Positions 8,402 through 17,263 of a stretch of 64,000 nt of DNA are shown here, in pieces. The DNA is taken from NCBI RefSeq assembly GCF_000307105.1, contig NC_018645.1, forward strand, positions 3,916,001 through 3,980,000. The letters run 5' to 3'. Within the stretch, counting starts at the first letter, position 1. The number at the start of each line of letters is the position of its first letter. The notes under the pieces were generated by a model. That model had not been told where the DNA came from and searched no databases. It saw nothing but the letters and a program-made list of their open reading frames with translations. The position numbers and the translations under genes were made by a program. This stretch comes from Desulfobacula toluolica Tol2. GTDB taxonomy: Bacteria > Desulfobacterota > Desulfobacteria > Desulfobacterales > Desulfobacteraceae.

Positions 8402-9218
8402 CCGATTCATATACAAAGACCCCAAACAAGTTGGGCTGAATGCTGTTTTTGGAAATCGCGATTTCGGCTGGAAATTTGAGCTGATCGGCCTTTTGTTGTT
8501 TGCATGTCTGTGGATTGCAGGCGCAAGCCTTATTTTCACACAACCGGAATTTTCACAATTCAAAGGATTTTTGCCGGGCCCGACCTTTAAAGCCCTGTTT
8601 GAGGCAACCCAGGAAAGCAGATTTTGGATCTGTGTATTTGCAAGTTTAAAAAGAATTGTCATCGGAATATTAATTGCCGCTGTCATGGGTATTCCTCTGG
8701 GTATTTTAGTTGGTTTTTACCCAAAATTTCGAAGCCTTTCATACTCCCCTATTCAATTTGTAAGAATGATAAGCCCGCTGTCATGGATGCCCATAGCACT
8801 GCTTTTATTTGCAAGTTTTGAGTCTGCTGTCTATTTTTTGATTGTAATGGCGACAATTTGCCCTATAATACTGAACACAACCATCGGGGTTTTAAATATC
8901 AATCCCCAATGGATTAAAATGGCATTGAATCAAGGAGCAAATAATTTTCAGCTGATAAAAACCATTGTTATCCCGGCATCCCTGCCATACATGCTGACCA
9001 GCCTGAGGCTGGCCCTGGGGGTTGCATGGATTGTACTTGTTCCGGCTGAATTCCTTGGAATTTCCAGCGGCCTTGGGTATTTAATCAATGATGCCAGGGA
9101 TACTATGGAGTATGACAAACTGATGGCAATAATTATTGCAATCGGCATTCTCGGGTTTGCGTTAGACAGGATTATCCAAAAAATCCAGCAGACCTTCAGT
9201 TGGTCATGGAATGAATAA
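8388..9218 (+). CDS. ABC transporter permease, NrtB/SsuC/TauC type
   Basis: This inner-membrane permease of the binding-protein-dependent transport class has about six transmembrane segments, the first at about residues 28-46. The coupling EAA-like loop is MALNQGANNFQLIKTIVIPASLP, close to the usual EAA-x3-G pattern and followed by LPYMLTSLRLALGVAW, which is characteristic of nitrate/sulfonate/taurine permeases. I chose the TTG at 8388 because AAGGGAAG lies about 8 bases upstream; an in-frame ATG at 8349 is possible but would overlap the previous gene by 53 bases. With the ATPase and the Tat-exported binding protein it completes an importer. Confidence 0.85.
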   Translation: MKSINRFIYKDPKQVGLNAVFGNRDFGWKFELIGLLLFACLWIAGASLIFTQPEFSQFKGFLPGPTFKALFEATQESRFWICVFASLKRIVIGILIAAVMGIPLGILVGFYPKFRSLSYSPIQFVRMISPLSWMPIALLLFASFESAVYFLIVMATICPIILNTTIGVLNINPQWIKMALNQGANNFQLIKTIVIPASLPYMLTSLRLALGVAWIVLVPAEFLGISSGLGYLINDARDTMEYDKLMAIIIAIGILGFALDRIIQKIQQTFSWSWNE

Positions 9219-9284
9219 TTTTAAAATAATAATAATACTATTAGTTTACATGTTTTTTATATAAAAATGTTAAGGAGTGTTTCT

Positions 9285-10658
9285 ATGGCTGTAGATCCAA
9301 ACATTAAAATTGTTGTGGCAGATGACTCTGGAACCATGAGAATGATGTTCAAGCAGATTTTGAAAAAAGCCGGGTTTGACAACCTTGTTATGGCAGTGAA
9401 TGGTGCGGACGGGCTTGAAAAAGTAAAAACTGAAAAACCGGACCTTGTCATAAGTGACTGGAATATGCCTCAAGTGGATGGCCTTAAATTTCTACAGACA
9501 CTCAGGAAAATGAATAAATTCAAAACCCTGCCGTTTATCATGGCCACAGCCCAGTCGGATAAAGGCCAGCAGATTGCCATCATGGAAGCAGGCGGCAGCG
9601 GTCATGTCCCCAAGCCTTTTGATGAAGATCAAATCAGCCGTGCCATAGAAAAAGCATTCTCCGACGACAAAAAAGAAGAACAGCCCAAGAAAAAAAAGCG
9701 GCATGTGATTGGCGGAAGAGTCGAGCTGAATGTTGCCCATATCCAGATCACGGATCATCTGGCGCTGGGTGCACTGAAACACAGGATTGAGCAAGGCGAT
9801 GTTGAACCTGAACATTTTGATTTGACCACAAGCCTTAAGGCTGGATGGAACCCCATACAAGAAGGCCTTGAAACAGGCGAATTAGACTGTGCCTTTGTAT
9901 TAGCCCCCATTGCAATGGATCTGTTTGCCTATGATTCTCCCATCAAACTGGTTTTATTTGCCCATAGAAACGGCTCAACCTTTATTCGATCCAGACATTA
10001 TGATAACAGGTTTGATTCTCTTCAAAGCTTTTACAAATACAAGGTCGTAGACATTCCACACAAAATGTCGGTCCACCACATGCTGGCTCACCAGTTTTTA
10101 AAAGAACTTGGGCTTAAACCAGGCGTTCCCGGAAAAAATGCCATCAATGTCCGGTTCGAGGTTGTTCCACCCATTCAAATGCCGGGTATCATGAAAGAAA
10201 ATGAAGATGTTGCAGGATTCATGGTAGCCGAACCAGTTGCGACAAAAGCCATTGCAGGCAGTATAGGCAACCTTGAATTCTACTCTGCCAGCCGATGGGA
10301 TAACCATCCTTGCTGTGTTGTAGCCATGCAGGAAGATTTCATCCAGAAGCACCCGGAAGCTGCACAGGAATTTGTCTCCCTTCTCATAGAAACCGGTGAA
10401 TACATTGAAAATGATAAAATCCGTGCTGCAGGCATTGCCGTTGATTTTCTGGACCCGGAAGGAAAAATAGGACTTAATCCGGAAGTGTTGAAAAACGTAT
10501 TTTCCCAGCCCCAAGCCATTAGATGGGATGGGCTATATCCGGATGCCGAGGGTATTGATAAAATTCAAAAATATATGCATGATGTCATGGAAATTGGCAA
10601 AATCATTGATCTTGATAAATTTATTGAAACCAGGTTTGCAGATAAAGTATATGGATAA
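9285..10658 (+). CDS. CheY receiver domain fused to a cytoplasmic NrtA-like binding domain
   Basis: This 457-residue protein has two parts. Residues 1-125 form a CheY-like receiver with the acidic pair Asp13/Asp14, phosphoacceptor Asp58 in SDWNMP, Thr88 and Lys110 in PKPF. A lysine-rich linker (127-140) leads to an NrtA/NasS-like binding domain (145-457). That domain carries TDHLALGAL, LDCAFVLAPIAMDLF, FAHRNGS, DVAGFMVAEP and WDNHPCCV and most resembles the product of the gene at 5512. There is no signal peptide, so both domains are cytoplasmic, and no DNA- or RNA-binding output domain. The start at 9285 is set by TAAGGAG 5 bases upstream. NasS/NasT use the same two kinds of protein as separate chains; here they are fused, implying ligand-gated control of a receiver. 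Confidence 0.88.
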   Translation: MAVDPNIKIVVADDSGTMRMMFKQILKKAGFDNLVMAVNGADGLEKVKTEKPDLVISDWNMPQVDGLKFLQTLRKMNKFKTLPFIMATAQSDKGQQIAIMEAGGSGHVPKPFDEDQISRAIEKAFSDDKKEEQPKKKKRHVIGGRVELNVAHIQITDHLALGALKHRIEQGDVEPEHFDLTTSLKAGWNPIQEGLETGELDCAFVLAPIAMDLFAYDSPIKLVLFAHRNGSTFIRSRHYDNRFDSLQSFYKYKVVDIPHKMSVHHMLAHQFLKELGLKPGVPGKNAINVRFEVVPPIQMPGIMKENEDVAGFMVAEPVATKAIAGSIGNLEFYSASRWDNHPCCVVAMQEDFIQKHPEAAQEFVSLLIETGEYIENDKIRAAGIAVDFLDPEGKIGLNPEVLKNVFSQPQAIRWDGLYPDAEGIDKIQKYMHDVMEIGKIIDLDKFIETRFADKVYG

Positions 10659-10676
10659 TCTTAAAGGGAGGCTTCC

Positions 10677-11315
10677 ATGAAAATTACTGATCCAGATGTT
10701 ATAAGAAACGGTGAAAATGATCTTATCAAAGCAGTAACAGATGACCTTGACTTAAATGCGGTCAAGGATGTTATAAAACAAAGACTTGCAGCAGCAGACC
10801 TCTCCTCCAGAGGAGGGCAAATCGTTGTTCATAATAATGAAATCGCCTTTAAACTGGATTTTGACCTTCAATTAAGCGGCAGCCTTATGTTTGACCGGCA
10901 AGGAAATTATATACCCGAATCTGACGAAACAGGTGAACATGAAAATCTTATCCCAGGAGATCTTGATACGATCGATATCAGTGACAGCCTGAATGATGAA
11001 TCCGACAAAGAATCAGATGATGAATTGGATGATGAACCGCTTGAAGATTTTAATATTGATATCCCGGATGACGACCTTGAAAAAAATTTTTTTACCAAAG
11101 ATGAGAGGTCTGATACAAGCAAAGATTCAAAAAATATTCAGGAGAATGAAGACAGTACAGTTGCAATCAGCACGCCTGATCAATTCAATAATGATTCTGA
11201 ACCGGAGCCTGGAATGGAAAATGAGGAATTTATCCCGGATGATCTGATTGATGATGACATTAATGATATCCTCAAGGAGAGCCAGGATTTTTGGGAACTG
11301 AAAAAAGAAGAATAG
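10677..11315 (+). CDS. Acidic protein of unknown function, last gene of the NrtA-like operon
   Basis: I do not recognise this 212-residue protein. Residues 1-80 look folded: helix-forming segments (NDLIKAVTDDLDLNAVKDVIKQRLAAAD) followed by a strand-rich part (GGQIVVHNNEIAFKLDFDLQLSGSLMFDRQGNYIP). From about residue 82 the chain is strongly acidic and low in complexity, with runs such as DESDKESDDELDDE, and probably disordered until residue 212. An AAGGGAGG ribosome binding site precedes the ATG, 18 bases after the receiver-binding fusion, so the two are very likely co-transcribed. The structured part could bind the receiver or the importer; this is speculation. It is convergent with nth, with only 12 bases between them and no terminator. 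Confidence 0.7.
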   Translation: MKITDPDVIRNGENDLIKAVTDDLDLNAVKDVIKQRLAAADLSSRGGQIVVHNNEIAFKLDFDLQLSGSLMFDRQGNYIPESDETGEHENLIPGDLDTIDISDSLNDESDKESDDELDDEPLEDFNIDIPDDDLEKNFFTKDERSDTSKDSKNIQENEDSTVAISTPDQFNNDSEPEPGMENEEFIPDDLIDDDINDILKESQDFWELKKEE

Positions 11316-11327
11316 ACAGGGGTGTTA

Positions 11328-11960
11328 TCACTTTGCTTTTGTCAGACAGATCTTAAACAATGGGCAATCCTGACAAAGAGGTTTTTTTGCATCACAGATT
11401 TCCCTGCCAAAGTAGATCAATTGTAATGACAAATCACTCCATGACACCTTGGGAATGATCTGCATTAATTCATGCTCAACTTTAACCGGATCTGTCTTAT
11501 CTGTCAGGCCAAGCCGCTTTGAAATTCTCAGCACATGGGTATCCACAACAATGGCCTGATGACCGAAAGCTGCCGACAAAACCACGTTAGCAGTTTTTCT
11601 GCCCACTCCCGGCAGGTTGACAAGTTTGCTGATATCCTCCGGCACCATGCCCTCATGCCTTTCCAAAATTGCCTTGGCGCAGGCTTTAATATTTTTAGCT
11701 TTATTGTTATAAAAACCTGTGGAATAAATAATTTTTTTAATATTATCCAAAGATGCATGACTCAGAGCTTCAGGATCAGGATATTTCTCAAATAATTTTT
11801 TGGATACTTTATTCACCTGCCTATCAGTACACTGGGCAGACATAATAGTGGCAACAAGCAATTGAAAAGCAGTTTCATGTTCAAGCTGGGTCTTGACAAC
11901 AGGGTATCTGCCTCTTAATATTTCAAGAATTTTTGTTATTTTGAACGCACTTAATGCCAT
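11328..11960 (-). CDS. nth: Endonuclease III (base-excision DNA glycosylase/AP lyase)
   Basis: The enzyme removes oxidised pyrimidines and cleaves at the abasic site. The 210 residues match the family length. The helix-hairpin-helix LPGVGRKTANVV contains the catalytic lysine, VDTHV the catalytic aspartate, and the C-terminus carries the 4Fe-4S ligands in the classic spacing C-x6-C-x2-C-x5-C. AQCTDRQVN is the usual N-terminal substrate motif. I start at the ATG at 11960; a longer open frame to 12041 would run through the start of the divergent PP-loop gene. There is no clear ribosome binding site. Confidence 0.93.
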   Translation of the reverse strand: MALSAFKITKILEILRGRYPVVKTQLEHETAFQLLVATIMSAQCTDRQVNKVSKKLFEKYPDPEALSHASLDNIKKIIYSTGFYNNKAKNIKACAKAILERHEGMVPEDISKLVNLPGVGRKTANVVLSAAFGHQAIVVDTHVLRISKRLGLTDKTDPVKVEHELMQIIPKVSWSDLSLQLIYFGREICDAKKPLCQDCPLFKICLTKAK

Positions 11961-11973
11961 AGGGGAGTTATAT

Positions 11974-12975
11974 ATGAAGTTTAACAAAACCGCAAGACAG
12001 GTTAAGGGGTTGGGCCTTTGTTCCGGGGGGCTGGACAGCATCCTGTCCGCACTGCTGCTTCAACGCCAGGGAATTGACGTAACCTGGATTTGCTTTGAAA
12101 CCCCTTTTTTTTCATCAGAATCAGCACAAAAAGCATCCAGTCACACCGGCATTTCCCTGATAAAAATGGATATCACGGATGAGTATATGGAAATGATGAA
12201 AAACCCCAAAGCCGGATTTGGGAAAAACATGAATCCCTGCATGGACTGTCACGCATTAATGTTTTCCAAGGCAGGTGAGGTTCTCAAAAATCAAGGCTTT
12301 GATTTTCTGTTCAGCGGAGAAGTGTTAGGTCAAAGGCCCAAATCCCAGAATAAAAATTCATTGAGATATGTGGAAAAAAACTCCGGTTTTGACGGGCAGA
12401 TTTTAAGACCTTTATCGGCAAAATTGTTATCAAAAACCCTTGCTGAACAAAAAGGGCTGGTTGACCGGGAACAGCTCATGGATATCTCGGGCAGGTCAAG
12501 AAAAATTCAAATGCAGATGGCCCAGGATTTTGGTGTTAAAGAATACCCGGCTCCTGCTGGCGGGTGTCTTTTAACCGACAAGATCTTTTCAAACCGGCTC
12601 AAAGATCTGATGGATACTCAAAAAATTTTCAATACCCGGGAACTTCATTTCTTAAAATACGGCAGACACTTCAGGCTTGATTCAAAAACCAAAATAATTG
12701 CAGGACGGTCTAAAAATGATAACACACATCTGCTCAATTATTTTGATAAAGACAAAGACATTTTATTAAAACATGTCAAACTGCCCGGACCGGATGTAAT
12801 TTTAACAGGTAATGCCACCCCGGAAAACATTCAAACAGCTGCTGGAATATGTGCAGGCTATACCAAATCAAAACCAGGCGAAACAGCAAAAATAAGGATT
12901 ATAAAAAAAGAAACAGAAGATTTTATCACCGTTATTACGGTTCCGGCATCAAACTTTAAAAACCTGATGATATAA
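11974..12975 (+). CDS. PP-loop ATP pyrophosphatase, tRNA-thiolation-like (TrmU/ThiI-related)
   Basis: This 333-residue protein has an N-terminal PP-loop LCSGGLDSILSALLL (SGGxDS, residues about 15-29), as in enzymes that adenylate tRNA bases or other carbonyls before sulfur transfer. A conserved MNPCMDCHALMF provides a CxxC that could carry sulfur or bind metal, and PAPAGGCLLTD with a further cysteine precedes the C-terminal region. These features are seen in a group annotated as tRNA 2-thiouridylase-like or DUF814-type proteins. The exact substrate is uncertain. The start at 11974 has AGGGGAG 5-8 bases upstream. It is divergent from nth and ends at a strong terminator. Confidence 0.7.
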   Translation: MKFNKTARQVKGLGLCSGGLDSILSALLLQRQGIDVTWICFETPFFSSESAQKASSHTGISLIKMDITDEYMEMMKNPKAGFGKNMNPCMDCHALMFSKAGEVLKNQGFDFLFSGEVLGQRPKSQNKNSLRYVEKNSGFDGQILRPLSAKLLSKTLAEQKGLVDREQLMDISGRSRKIQMQMAQDFGVKEYPAPAGGCLLTDKIFSNRLKDLMDTQKIFNTRELHFLKYGRHFRLDSKTKIIAGRSKNDNTHLLNYFDKDKDILLKHVKLPGPDVILTGNATPENIQTAAGICAGYTKSKPGETAKIRIIKKETEDFITVITVPASNFKNLMI

Positions 12976-13026
12976 AAAAATCCCCTTTAAGGCTTTTCAA
13001 AAACAGACACCTTAAAGGGGATTTTT
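12975..13026. terminator. Bidirectional intrinsic terminator
   Basis: Inverted repeat with arms TCCCCTTTAAGG (12981-12992) and CCTTAAAGGGGA (13010-13021), flanked by A-run on the left and T-run on the right. It can end the PP-loop gene transcript on the plus strand and the receiver gene transcript on the minus strand. Confidence 0.88.
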
Positions 13027-13086
13027 CGTTTTTTGTTGTAGCAGCACAATCTGCCATGGCCTTTATTTAAACCATTGGCAGTTGAT

Positions 13087-13572
13087 TTAATAATAAATCA
13101 TCTTTTCCCAGAATTCTTTTTCATCTTTATTCCAGTCAGGCCCGAATTTTTCTTCACAAAAAGATGCAAGCCTTGTATACCAGCTCGCCCAAGGATTTTT
13201 TCCTTCCTGTTTAGCTTTCAGCACATCAAGAAGAAATGTTTCAATATTGATCATTTCTTCTTTTGGTATATACGAGCAGGCACCACCAAGATAAGATTTT
13301 TTTATATTCTCAGGACTGAGTGCATGAGCTGTAAGCATCACAGTTATAACATTTTTATTGTTTGCGTTTTCCAGCAACTGATATCCATCAACACCCATGA
13401 TATCAAGAACCGCTATATCAAACTCCTGGGTTTCAAGAAAATGATTTGCTTGTTCAAAGCTTTGCGCCCTGACTGTTGTACACATATCGAGCAATTCTTC
13501 CAAAGAATCAAGAATATCCGGTTCATCATCAACAATCAAAACTTTTTTGTTTTCCAGACTGATATTTGACAT
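13087..13572 (-). CDS. Single-domain response regulator (CheY-like) with C-terminal extension
   Basis: The 161-residue protein has a receiver domain with Asp15/Asp16 in VDDEPD, phosphoacceptor Asp57 in LDIMGVDGY, threonine in LTAH and lysine in PKEE. After residue 120 follows an aromatic and charged tail (WASWYTRLASFCEEKFGPDW) found in small receiver proteins of sulfate reducers rather than a DNA-binding domain. No histidine kinase lies next to it, so it is an orphan. Such proteins probably act by protein-protein contact. Transcription ends at the terminator at 12975-13026. Confidence 0.85.
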   Translation of the reverse strand: MSNISLENKKVLIVDDEPDILDSLEELLDMCTTVRAQSFEQANHFLETQEFDIAVLDIMGVDGYQLLENANNKNVITVMLTAHALSPENIKKSYLGGACSYIPKEEMINIETFLLDVLKAKQEGKNPWASWYTRLASFCEEKFGPDWNKDEKEFWEKMIYY

Positions 13573-13721
13573 GTTTTTTTCCGATCAATTAGGGGTTACA
13601 TAAGGGATTACAGACAATTAATGCGGGACAAATGATCCTATACTCGGATTTTTCCAAATGCCAATCCATCCACATCATTACTTATTATAAATCATATCCA
13701 TAAAGATTCAATACTCTATTT

Positions 13722-14762
13722 TCAAGGAATCAACTTTGCTTTCAGCTGCCCGCAAGCCGCCAGGATATCATCGCCTTTACTTTTTCTTGTTATGGCCGTC
13801 AAATTCCGGTCAAGCAAAATCTGCAAAAAATCACTGACCTCTATTTTAGAAGGACGGCTAAAATCACTTTTGTCGTGTTCATTAAATGGAATCAGGTTCA
13901 CCTTTGCCTTTATCGGAGTCAAAAGTTTCACCAGCCTCAAAGCATCATCTTTTGAATCATTCACACCTTTCATTAAAATATATTCAAAGGTGATCTTGTT
14001 TCTGGGTTTCATGGCAAAGGTACGGCAGGCTTCCAGCAACTGGCTTAAGGAATATTTGTTATTTATAGGCATCAAGGAGGATCTCATCTTGTCAGTGGTT
14101 GCATTCAAAGAAACCGCCAGATTCACATCCGTATCAAGACCCAGTTGTGTGATTTTTGGAACCAGGCCACAAGTAGAAACCGTTACCCGCCTGGTTGCAA
14201 ATTTAAGCCCGTAATCACCGTCTGTAATAATTTTTAATGCCTTAAGCAGATTTTTATAGTTGGCAAGAGGCTCTCCCATGCCCATAAATACAATATTTGA
14301 AAGCTTCAAGGGATCAATACCCTTTTGAATCAGGTAATATCTTGCATCCCTCACCTGGGATATAATTTCACAAACACTAAGATTCCTGACTAACCCGCCT
14401 TTGGCAGTCAAACAAAACTGACAATTCTGAGCGCATCCCACCTGTGATGACACGCATAAGGTGAAGTGATCCTTGGCAGGTATCAGTACCGATTCAACAT
14501 GCTGTCCATCGACAAGTTGATGCAAAAACTTTTCAGTGCCGTCAGCAGAAACAAGGTATTTTTCAAGGATCAGACGTTCAATCAAAAAATGATCTGCAAG
14601 TGTCTTGCGCAATGCCTTTGAAAGATCGGTCATCTGCTCGAATTCATCTGCCTGGCGAATGTAGATCCACTTAAATATCTGCCCGGCCCTGAACGGGCGA
14701 ATGCCCTTATTATCAAGCCACACACCAAGATCATCTCTTGTAAAATTCAGTATATTTTCCAT
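13722..14762 (-). CDS. rlmN: Dual-specificity RNA methyltransferase RlmN
   Basis: This radical-SAM enzyme methylates C2 of adenosine 2503 in 23S rRNA and adenosine 37 in some tRNAs. The 346 residues include the cluster-binding CAQNCQFC (C-x3-C-x2-C), MGMGEPLANYKN, VTVSTCGLVPKI and the C-terminal DDILAACGQL, whose cysteine is the second catalytic cysteine. The N-terminal RPFRAGQIFKWIY is the usual RNA-binding accessory part. It is divergent from ffh. Confidence 0.95.
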   Translation of the reverse strand: MENILNFTRDDLGVWLDNKGIRPFRAGQIFKWIYIRQADEFEQMTDLSKALRKTLADHFLIERLILEKYLVSADGTEKFLHQLVDGQHVESVLIPAKDHFTLCVSSQVGCAQNCQFCLTAKGGLVRNLSVCEIISQVRDARYYLIQKGIDPLKLSNIVFMGMGEPLANYKNLLKALKIITDGDYGLKFATRRVTVSTCGLVPKITQLGLDTDVNLAVSLNATTDKMRSSLMPINNKYSLSQLLEACRTFAMKPRNKITFEYILMKGVNDSKDDALRLVKLLTPIKAKVNLIPFNEHDKSDFSRPSKIEVSDFLQILLDRNLTAITRKSKGDDILAACGQLKAKLIP

Positions 14763-14794
14763 ATATTCTTATTCAGTTAAAATTTATTATTTTC

Positions 14795-14823
14795 TTGACA
14801 TACCACGAATTCTATACTAGAAT
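14795..14823 (+). promoter_or_regulatory. Sigma70-type promoter of the ffh operon
   Basis: TTGACA (14795-14800), a 17-base spacer and TAGAAT (14818-14823) form a near-consensus promoter about 38 bases upstream of the ffh start. It is the only convincing promoter ahead of the long translation operon. Confidence 0.75.
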
Positions 14824-14860
14824 CAATGATTTGATTTGAAATCCTAAAAGGTTGTTTTTT

Positions 14861-16186
14861 ATGTTTGAAAATTTGAGTGACAGACTTGATTCGGTCTTTA
14901 AAAAGTTAAAAGGTCACGGCACCCTGAATGAGAAGAATATTGATGACGGTCTCAAACAGGTTCGAATGGCGTTGCTTGAGGCTGACGTAAATTATAAGGT
15001 TGCAAAATCTGTTATTTCAGATATAAAAGAACGGGCTTTGGGTCAAGAAGTGATGCAAAGCCTTACACCTGGTCAGCAGGTCATAAAAATTGTAAATGAT
15101 GAGTTTACCAGAATGATGGGGTCTGAGCATCAGGGGTTGAATTTTGATGGATCATCCCTGGGTTCTATTATGCTCATTGGATTGCAGGGTTCGGGTAAGA
15201 CAACAACAGCAGGAAAATTGGCTCTCTATCTTAGAAAAGAAGGTAGAAAGCCGTTTTTAGTGCCGGTTGATGTTTACAGACCTGCGGCAATTGATCAATT
15301 GAAAAAAATCGGACAGCAACTGGATGTTCCGGTATTTGAATCCACAACTGAGATGAAGCCTTTGAAAATTTGCCAGGATGCACTATTGGCAGCCAGAGAA
15401 CAAGGTTGTGACACGCTGTTGCTGGACACGGCAGGAAGACTGCATCTTGATGAAGAATTGATGGCTGAACTTAAAGGCATCAAACAAGGCATTAACCCGT
15501 CGGAAATTCTTCTGGTGGCTGATGCAATGACCGGTCAGGATGCGGTGAATATTGCCGGATCTTTTGACAAAGCACTGGATCTGGACGGCGTTGTGCTGAC
15601 CAAAATGGATGGTGATGCTCGCGGTGGTGCGGCACTTTCCATAAAAGCAGTTACAGGAAAGCCGTTAAAATTCATTGGTGTGGGTGAAAAATCAACGGCC
15701 CTGGAAGCATTTCACCCTGACAGGATGGCCTCCAGAATTCTGGGCATGGGAGACACGCTTTCATTTATTGAAAAAGCACAGGATGCGGTTGATCAAAAAG
15801 AAGCCAAGGCGCTTGAAAAAAAATTAAGGAAAAATGCCTTTACCCTGGAAGATTTCCGGAACCAGATGAAATCCATTAAAAAAATGGGTTCCATTAAAGA
15901 CCTTATAGGGATGCTGCCGGGTATAAACAAAAAGCAGCTCAAAGGCTTGAATATAGGCGACAAGGAATTTGTCAGAATCGAAGCGATTATCAATTCGATG
16001 ACACCTGAAGAAAGACGTGTACACACTATTATCAAAGGGTCAAGAAAAAAAAGAATTGCCAATGGAAGCGGAACCACGGTTCAGGATGTCAACAAACTTC
16101 TGAAAAGTTATTCCCAATCCATGAAAATGATAAAGAAATTTAATAAAGGCGGCATGCGTTCATTAAAAAACATGCTGCCGTTTTAA
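14861..16186 (+). CDS. ffh: Signal recognition particle protein Ffh (SRP54)
   Basis: This GTPase binds 4.5S RNA and signal sequences of nascent membrane proteins and delivers ribosomes to FtsY. The 441 residues contain the N domain, the G domain with [15 protein letters not shown] (about 107-121), [15 protein letters not shown] and [14 protein letters not shown], and a methionine-bearing M domain ending in [16 protein letters not shown] start at the ATG at 14861, with AAAAGG about 9 bases upstream, rather than the TTG three codons earlier. It heads the operon with rpsP, khpA, rimM, trmD and rplS. Confidence 0.96.
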   Translation: MFENLSDRLDSVFKKLKGHGTLNEKNIDDGLKQVRMALLEADVNYKVAKSVISDIKERALGQEVMQSLTPGQQVIKIVNDEFTRMMGSEHQGLNFDGSSLGSIMLIGLQGSGKTTTAGKLALYLRKEGRKPFLVPVDVYRPAAIDQLKKIGQQLDVPVFESTTEMKPLKICQDALLAAREQGCDTLLLDTAGRLHLDEELMAELKGIKQGINPSEILLVADAMTGQDAVNIAGSFDKALDLDGVVLTKMDGDARGGAALSIKAVTGKPLKFIGVGEKSTALEAFHPDRMASRILGMGDTLSFIEKAQDAVDQKEAKALEKKLRKNAFTLEDFRNQMKSIKKMGSIKDLIGMLPGINKKQLKGLNIGDKEFVRIEAIINSMTPEERRVHTIIKGSRKKRIANGSGTTVQDVNKLLKSYSQSMKMIKKFNKGGMRSLKNMLPF

Positions 16187-16202
16187 GGAGAAAGAAAAAA
16201 AT

Positions 16203-16457
16203 ATGGCCGTAAGAATCAGATTGACAAGAAAAGGCACAAAGAAAAAACCTTTTTACAGAATCGTAGCTGCTGACATTGAAAGCCCGAGAGACGGCAGATT
16301 TTTGGAACTCTTAGGCACTTATAATCCAATGACCGAACCTGCGGCTGTCACGCTCAAAGAGGACAGAATAAAGTACTGGTTAAATGAAGGCGCCAAAGCT
16401 TCAACCACGGTCCAGAGCATATTAAAGAAACAAGGCGTCAGTCAAGCATCGGCTTAA
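16203..16457 (+). CDS. rpsP: Small ribosomal subunit protein S16
   Basis: The 84-residue protein starts with [22 protein letters not shown], the S16 signature, and continues with [16 protein letters not shown], also invariant in the family. S16 helps assemble the 30S subunit. It follows ffh with 16 bases between, including the ribosome binding site AAGGAGA, in the usual rpsP-khpA-rimM-trmD-rplS order. Confidence 0.97.
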   Translation: MAVRIRLTRKGTKKKPFYRIVAADIESPRDGRFLELLGTYNPMTEPAAVTLKEDRIKYWLNEGAKASTTVQSILKKQGVSQASA

Positions 16458-16516
16458 ACATCTGTTTAACAGTTTTCCCCTCGGTATTCTCAATAACCTA
16501 CAAAGGAGATATACTT

Positions 16517-16747
16517 ATGAAAGAGCTGGTAGAATATATTGCAAAGGCACTGGTAGATAATCCTGATCAGGTTCATGTATCAGAAGTTGTTGGAGATCAA
16601 ACTTCCGTTCTGGAACTTAAGGTGGCAAAAGAAGACCTGGGAAAAGTTATTGGGAAACAGGGAAGATCGGCAAGAGCCATGAGAACGATTTTAAGTGCGG
16701 CATCCACCAAACTTAAAAAACGGACGGTTCTTGAAATTATTGAGTAA
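16517..16747 (+). CDS. khpA: KH-domain RNA-binding protein KhpA
   Basis: This 76-residue single KH domain has the [18 protein letters not shown] GxxG loop that contacts RNA. Small KhpA proteins are encoded between rpsP and rimM in many bacteria and in some form a dimer with KhpB that binds many transcripts. The start is preceded by AAAGGAGAT. rimM begins 3 bases after the stop. Confidence 0.93.
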   Translation: MKELVEYIAKALVDNPDQVHVSEVVGDQTSVLELKVAKEDLGKVIGKQGRSARAMRTILSAASTKLKKRTVLEIIE

Positions 16748-16750
16748 AAT

Positions 16751-17263
16751 ATGAACACAGCCGATTCATTTACCATAGGTCAGGTAACCGGTGTTCATGG
16801 ACTCGCTGGTAATTTAAAGGTCTGGTCTTTTGCAGAATCAATTGATACCTTTTGCCCCGGCAGAAGTGTTCTTTTAAAATCAGAAGATGAGGAAGACGGC
16901 AGGCAATACAAGATTGTTAAGGCAACTGCGCATAAAAAAGGGATCATACTCTTTCTTGAGGGAGTTGACACCCGTGAACTTGCCGAGGATCTTATAGGGA
17001 AAAAAATCCTGATTGACCGTGATCAGTTGCCGGAACCTGAAGAAGACACATGGTATTGGCAGGATCTTTTGGGGCTGAATGTGTTTGATCATGAAAAAGG
17101 ATTTATCGGAAAAATAACCGATATTTTCCCAACAGGGGCAAATGATGTGCTGGTTGTAACAGACAATAAAAAAGAAACCCTTGTGCCCATGCACAAACAG
17201 TTTATCGAATCCGTCGATATTAAAAATGGAATCGTGAAAACAACATTGCCCGAGGATTATTGA
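16751..17263 (+). CDS. rimM: Ribosome maturation factor RimM
   Basis: RimM binds S19 and is needed for late 16S rRNA/30S maturation. The 170-residue protein has the N-terminal barrel motif IGQVTGVHGLAGNLKVWSF and the C-terminal PRC-barrel with WYWQDLLGLNV, then GKITDIFPTGANDVLVV and LVPMHKQFI. Its TGA stop overlaps the ATG of trmD (TGATG), which implies translational coupling. Confidence 0.94.
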   Translation: MNTADSFTIGQVTGVHGLAGNLKVWSFAESIDTFCPGRSVLLKSEDEEDGRQYKIVKATAHKKGIILFLEGVDTRELAEDLIGKKILIDRDQLPEPEEDTWYWQDLLGLNVFDHEKGFIGKITDIFPTGANDVLVVTDNKKETLVPMHKQFIESVDIKNGIVKTTLPEDY

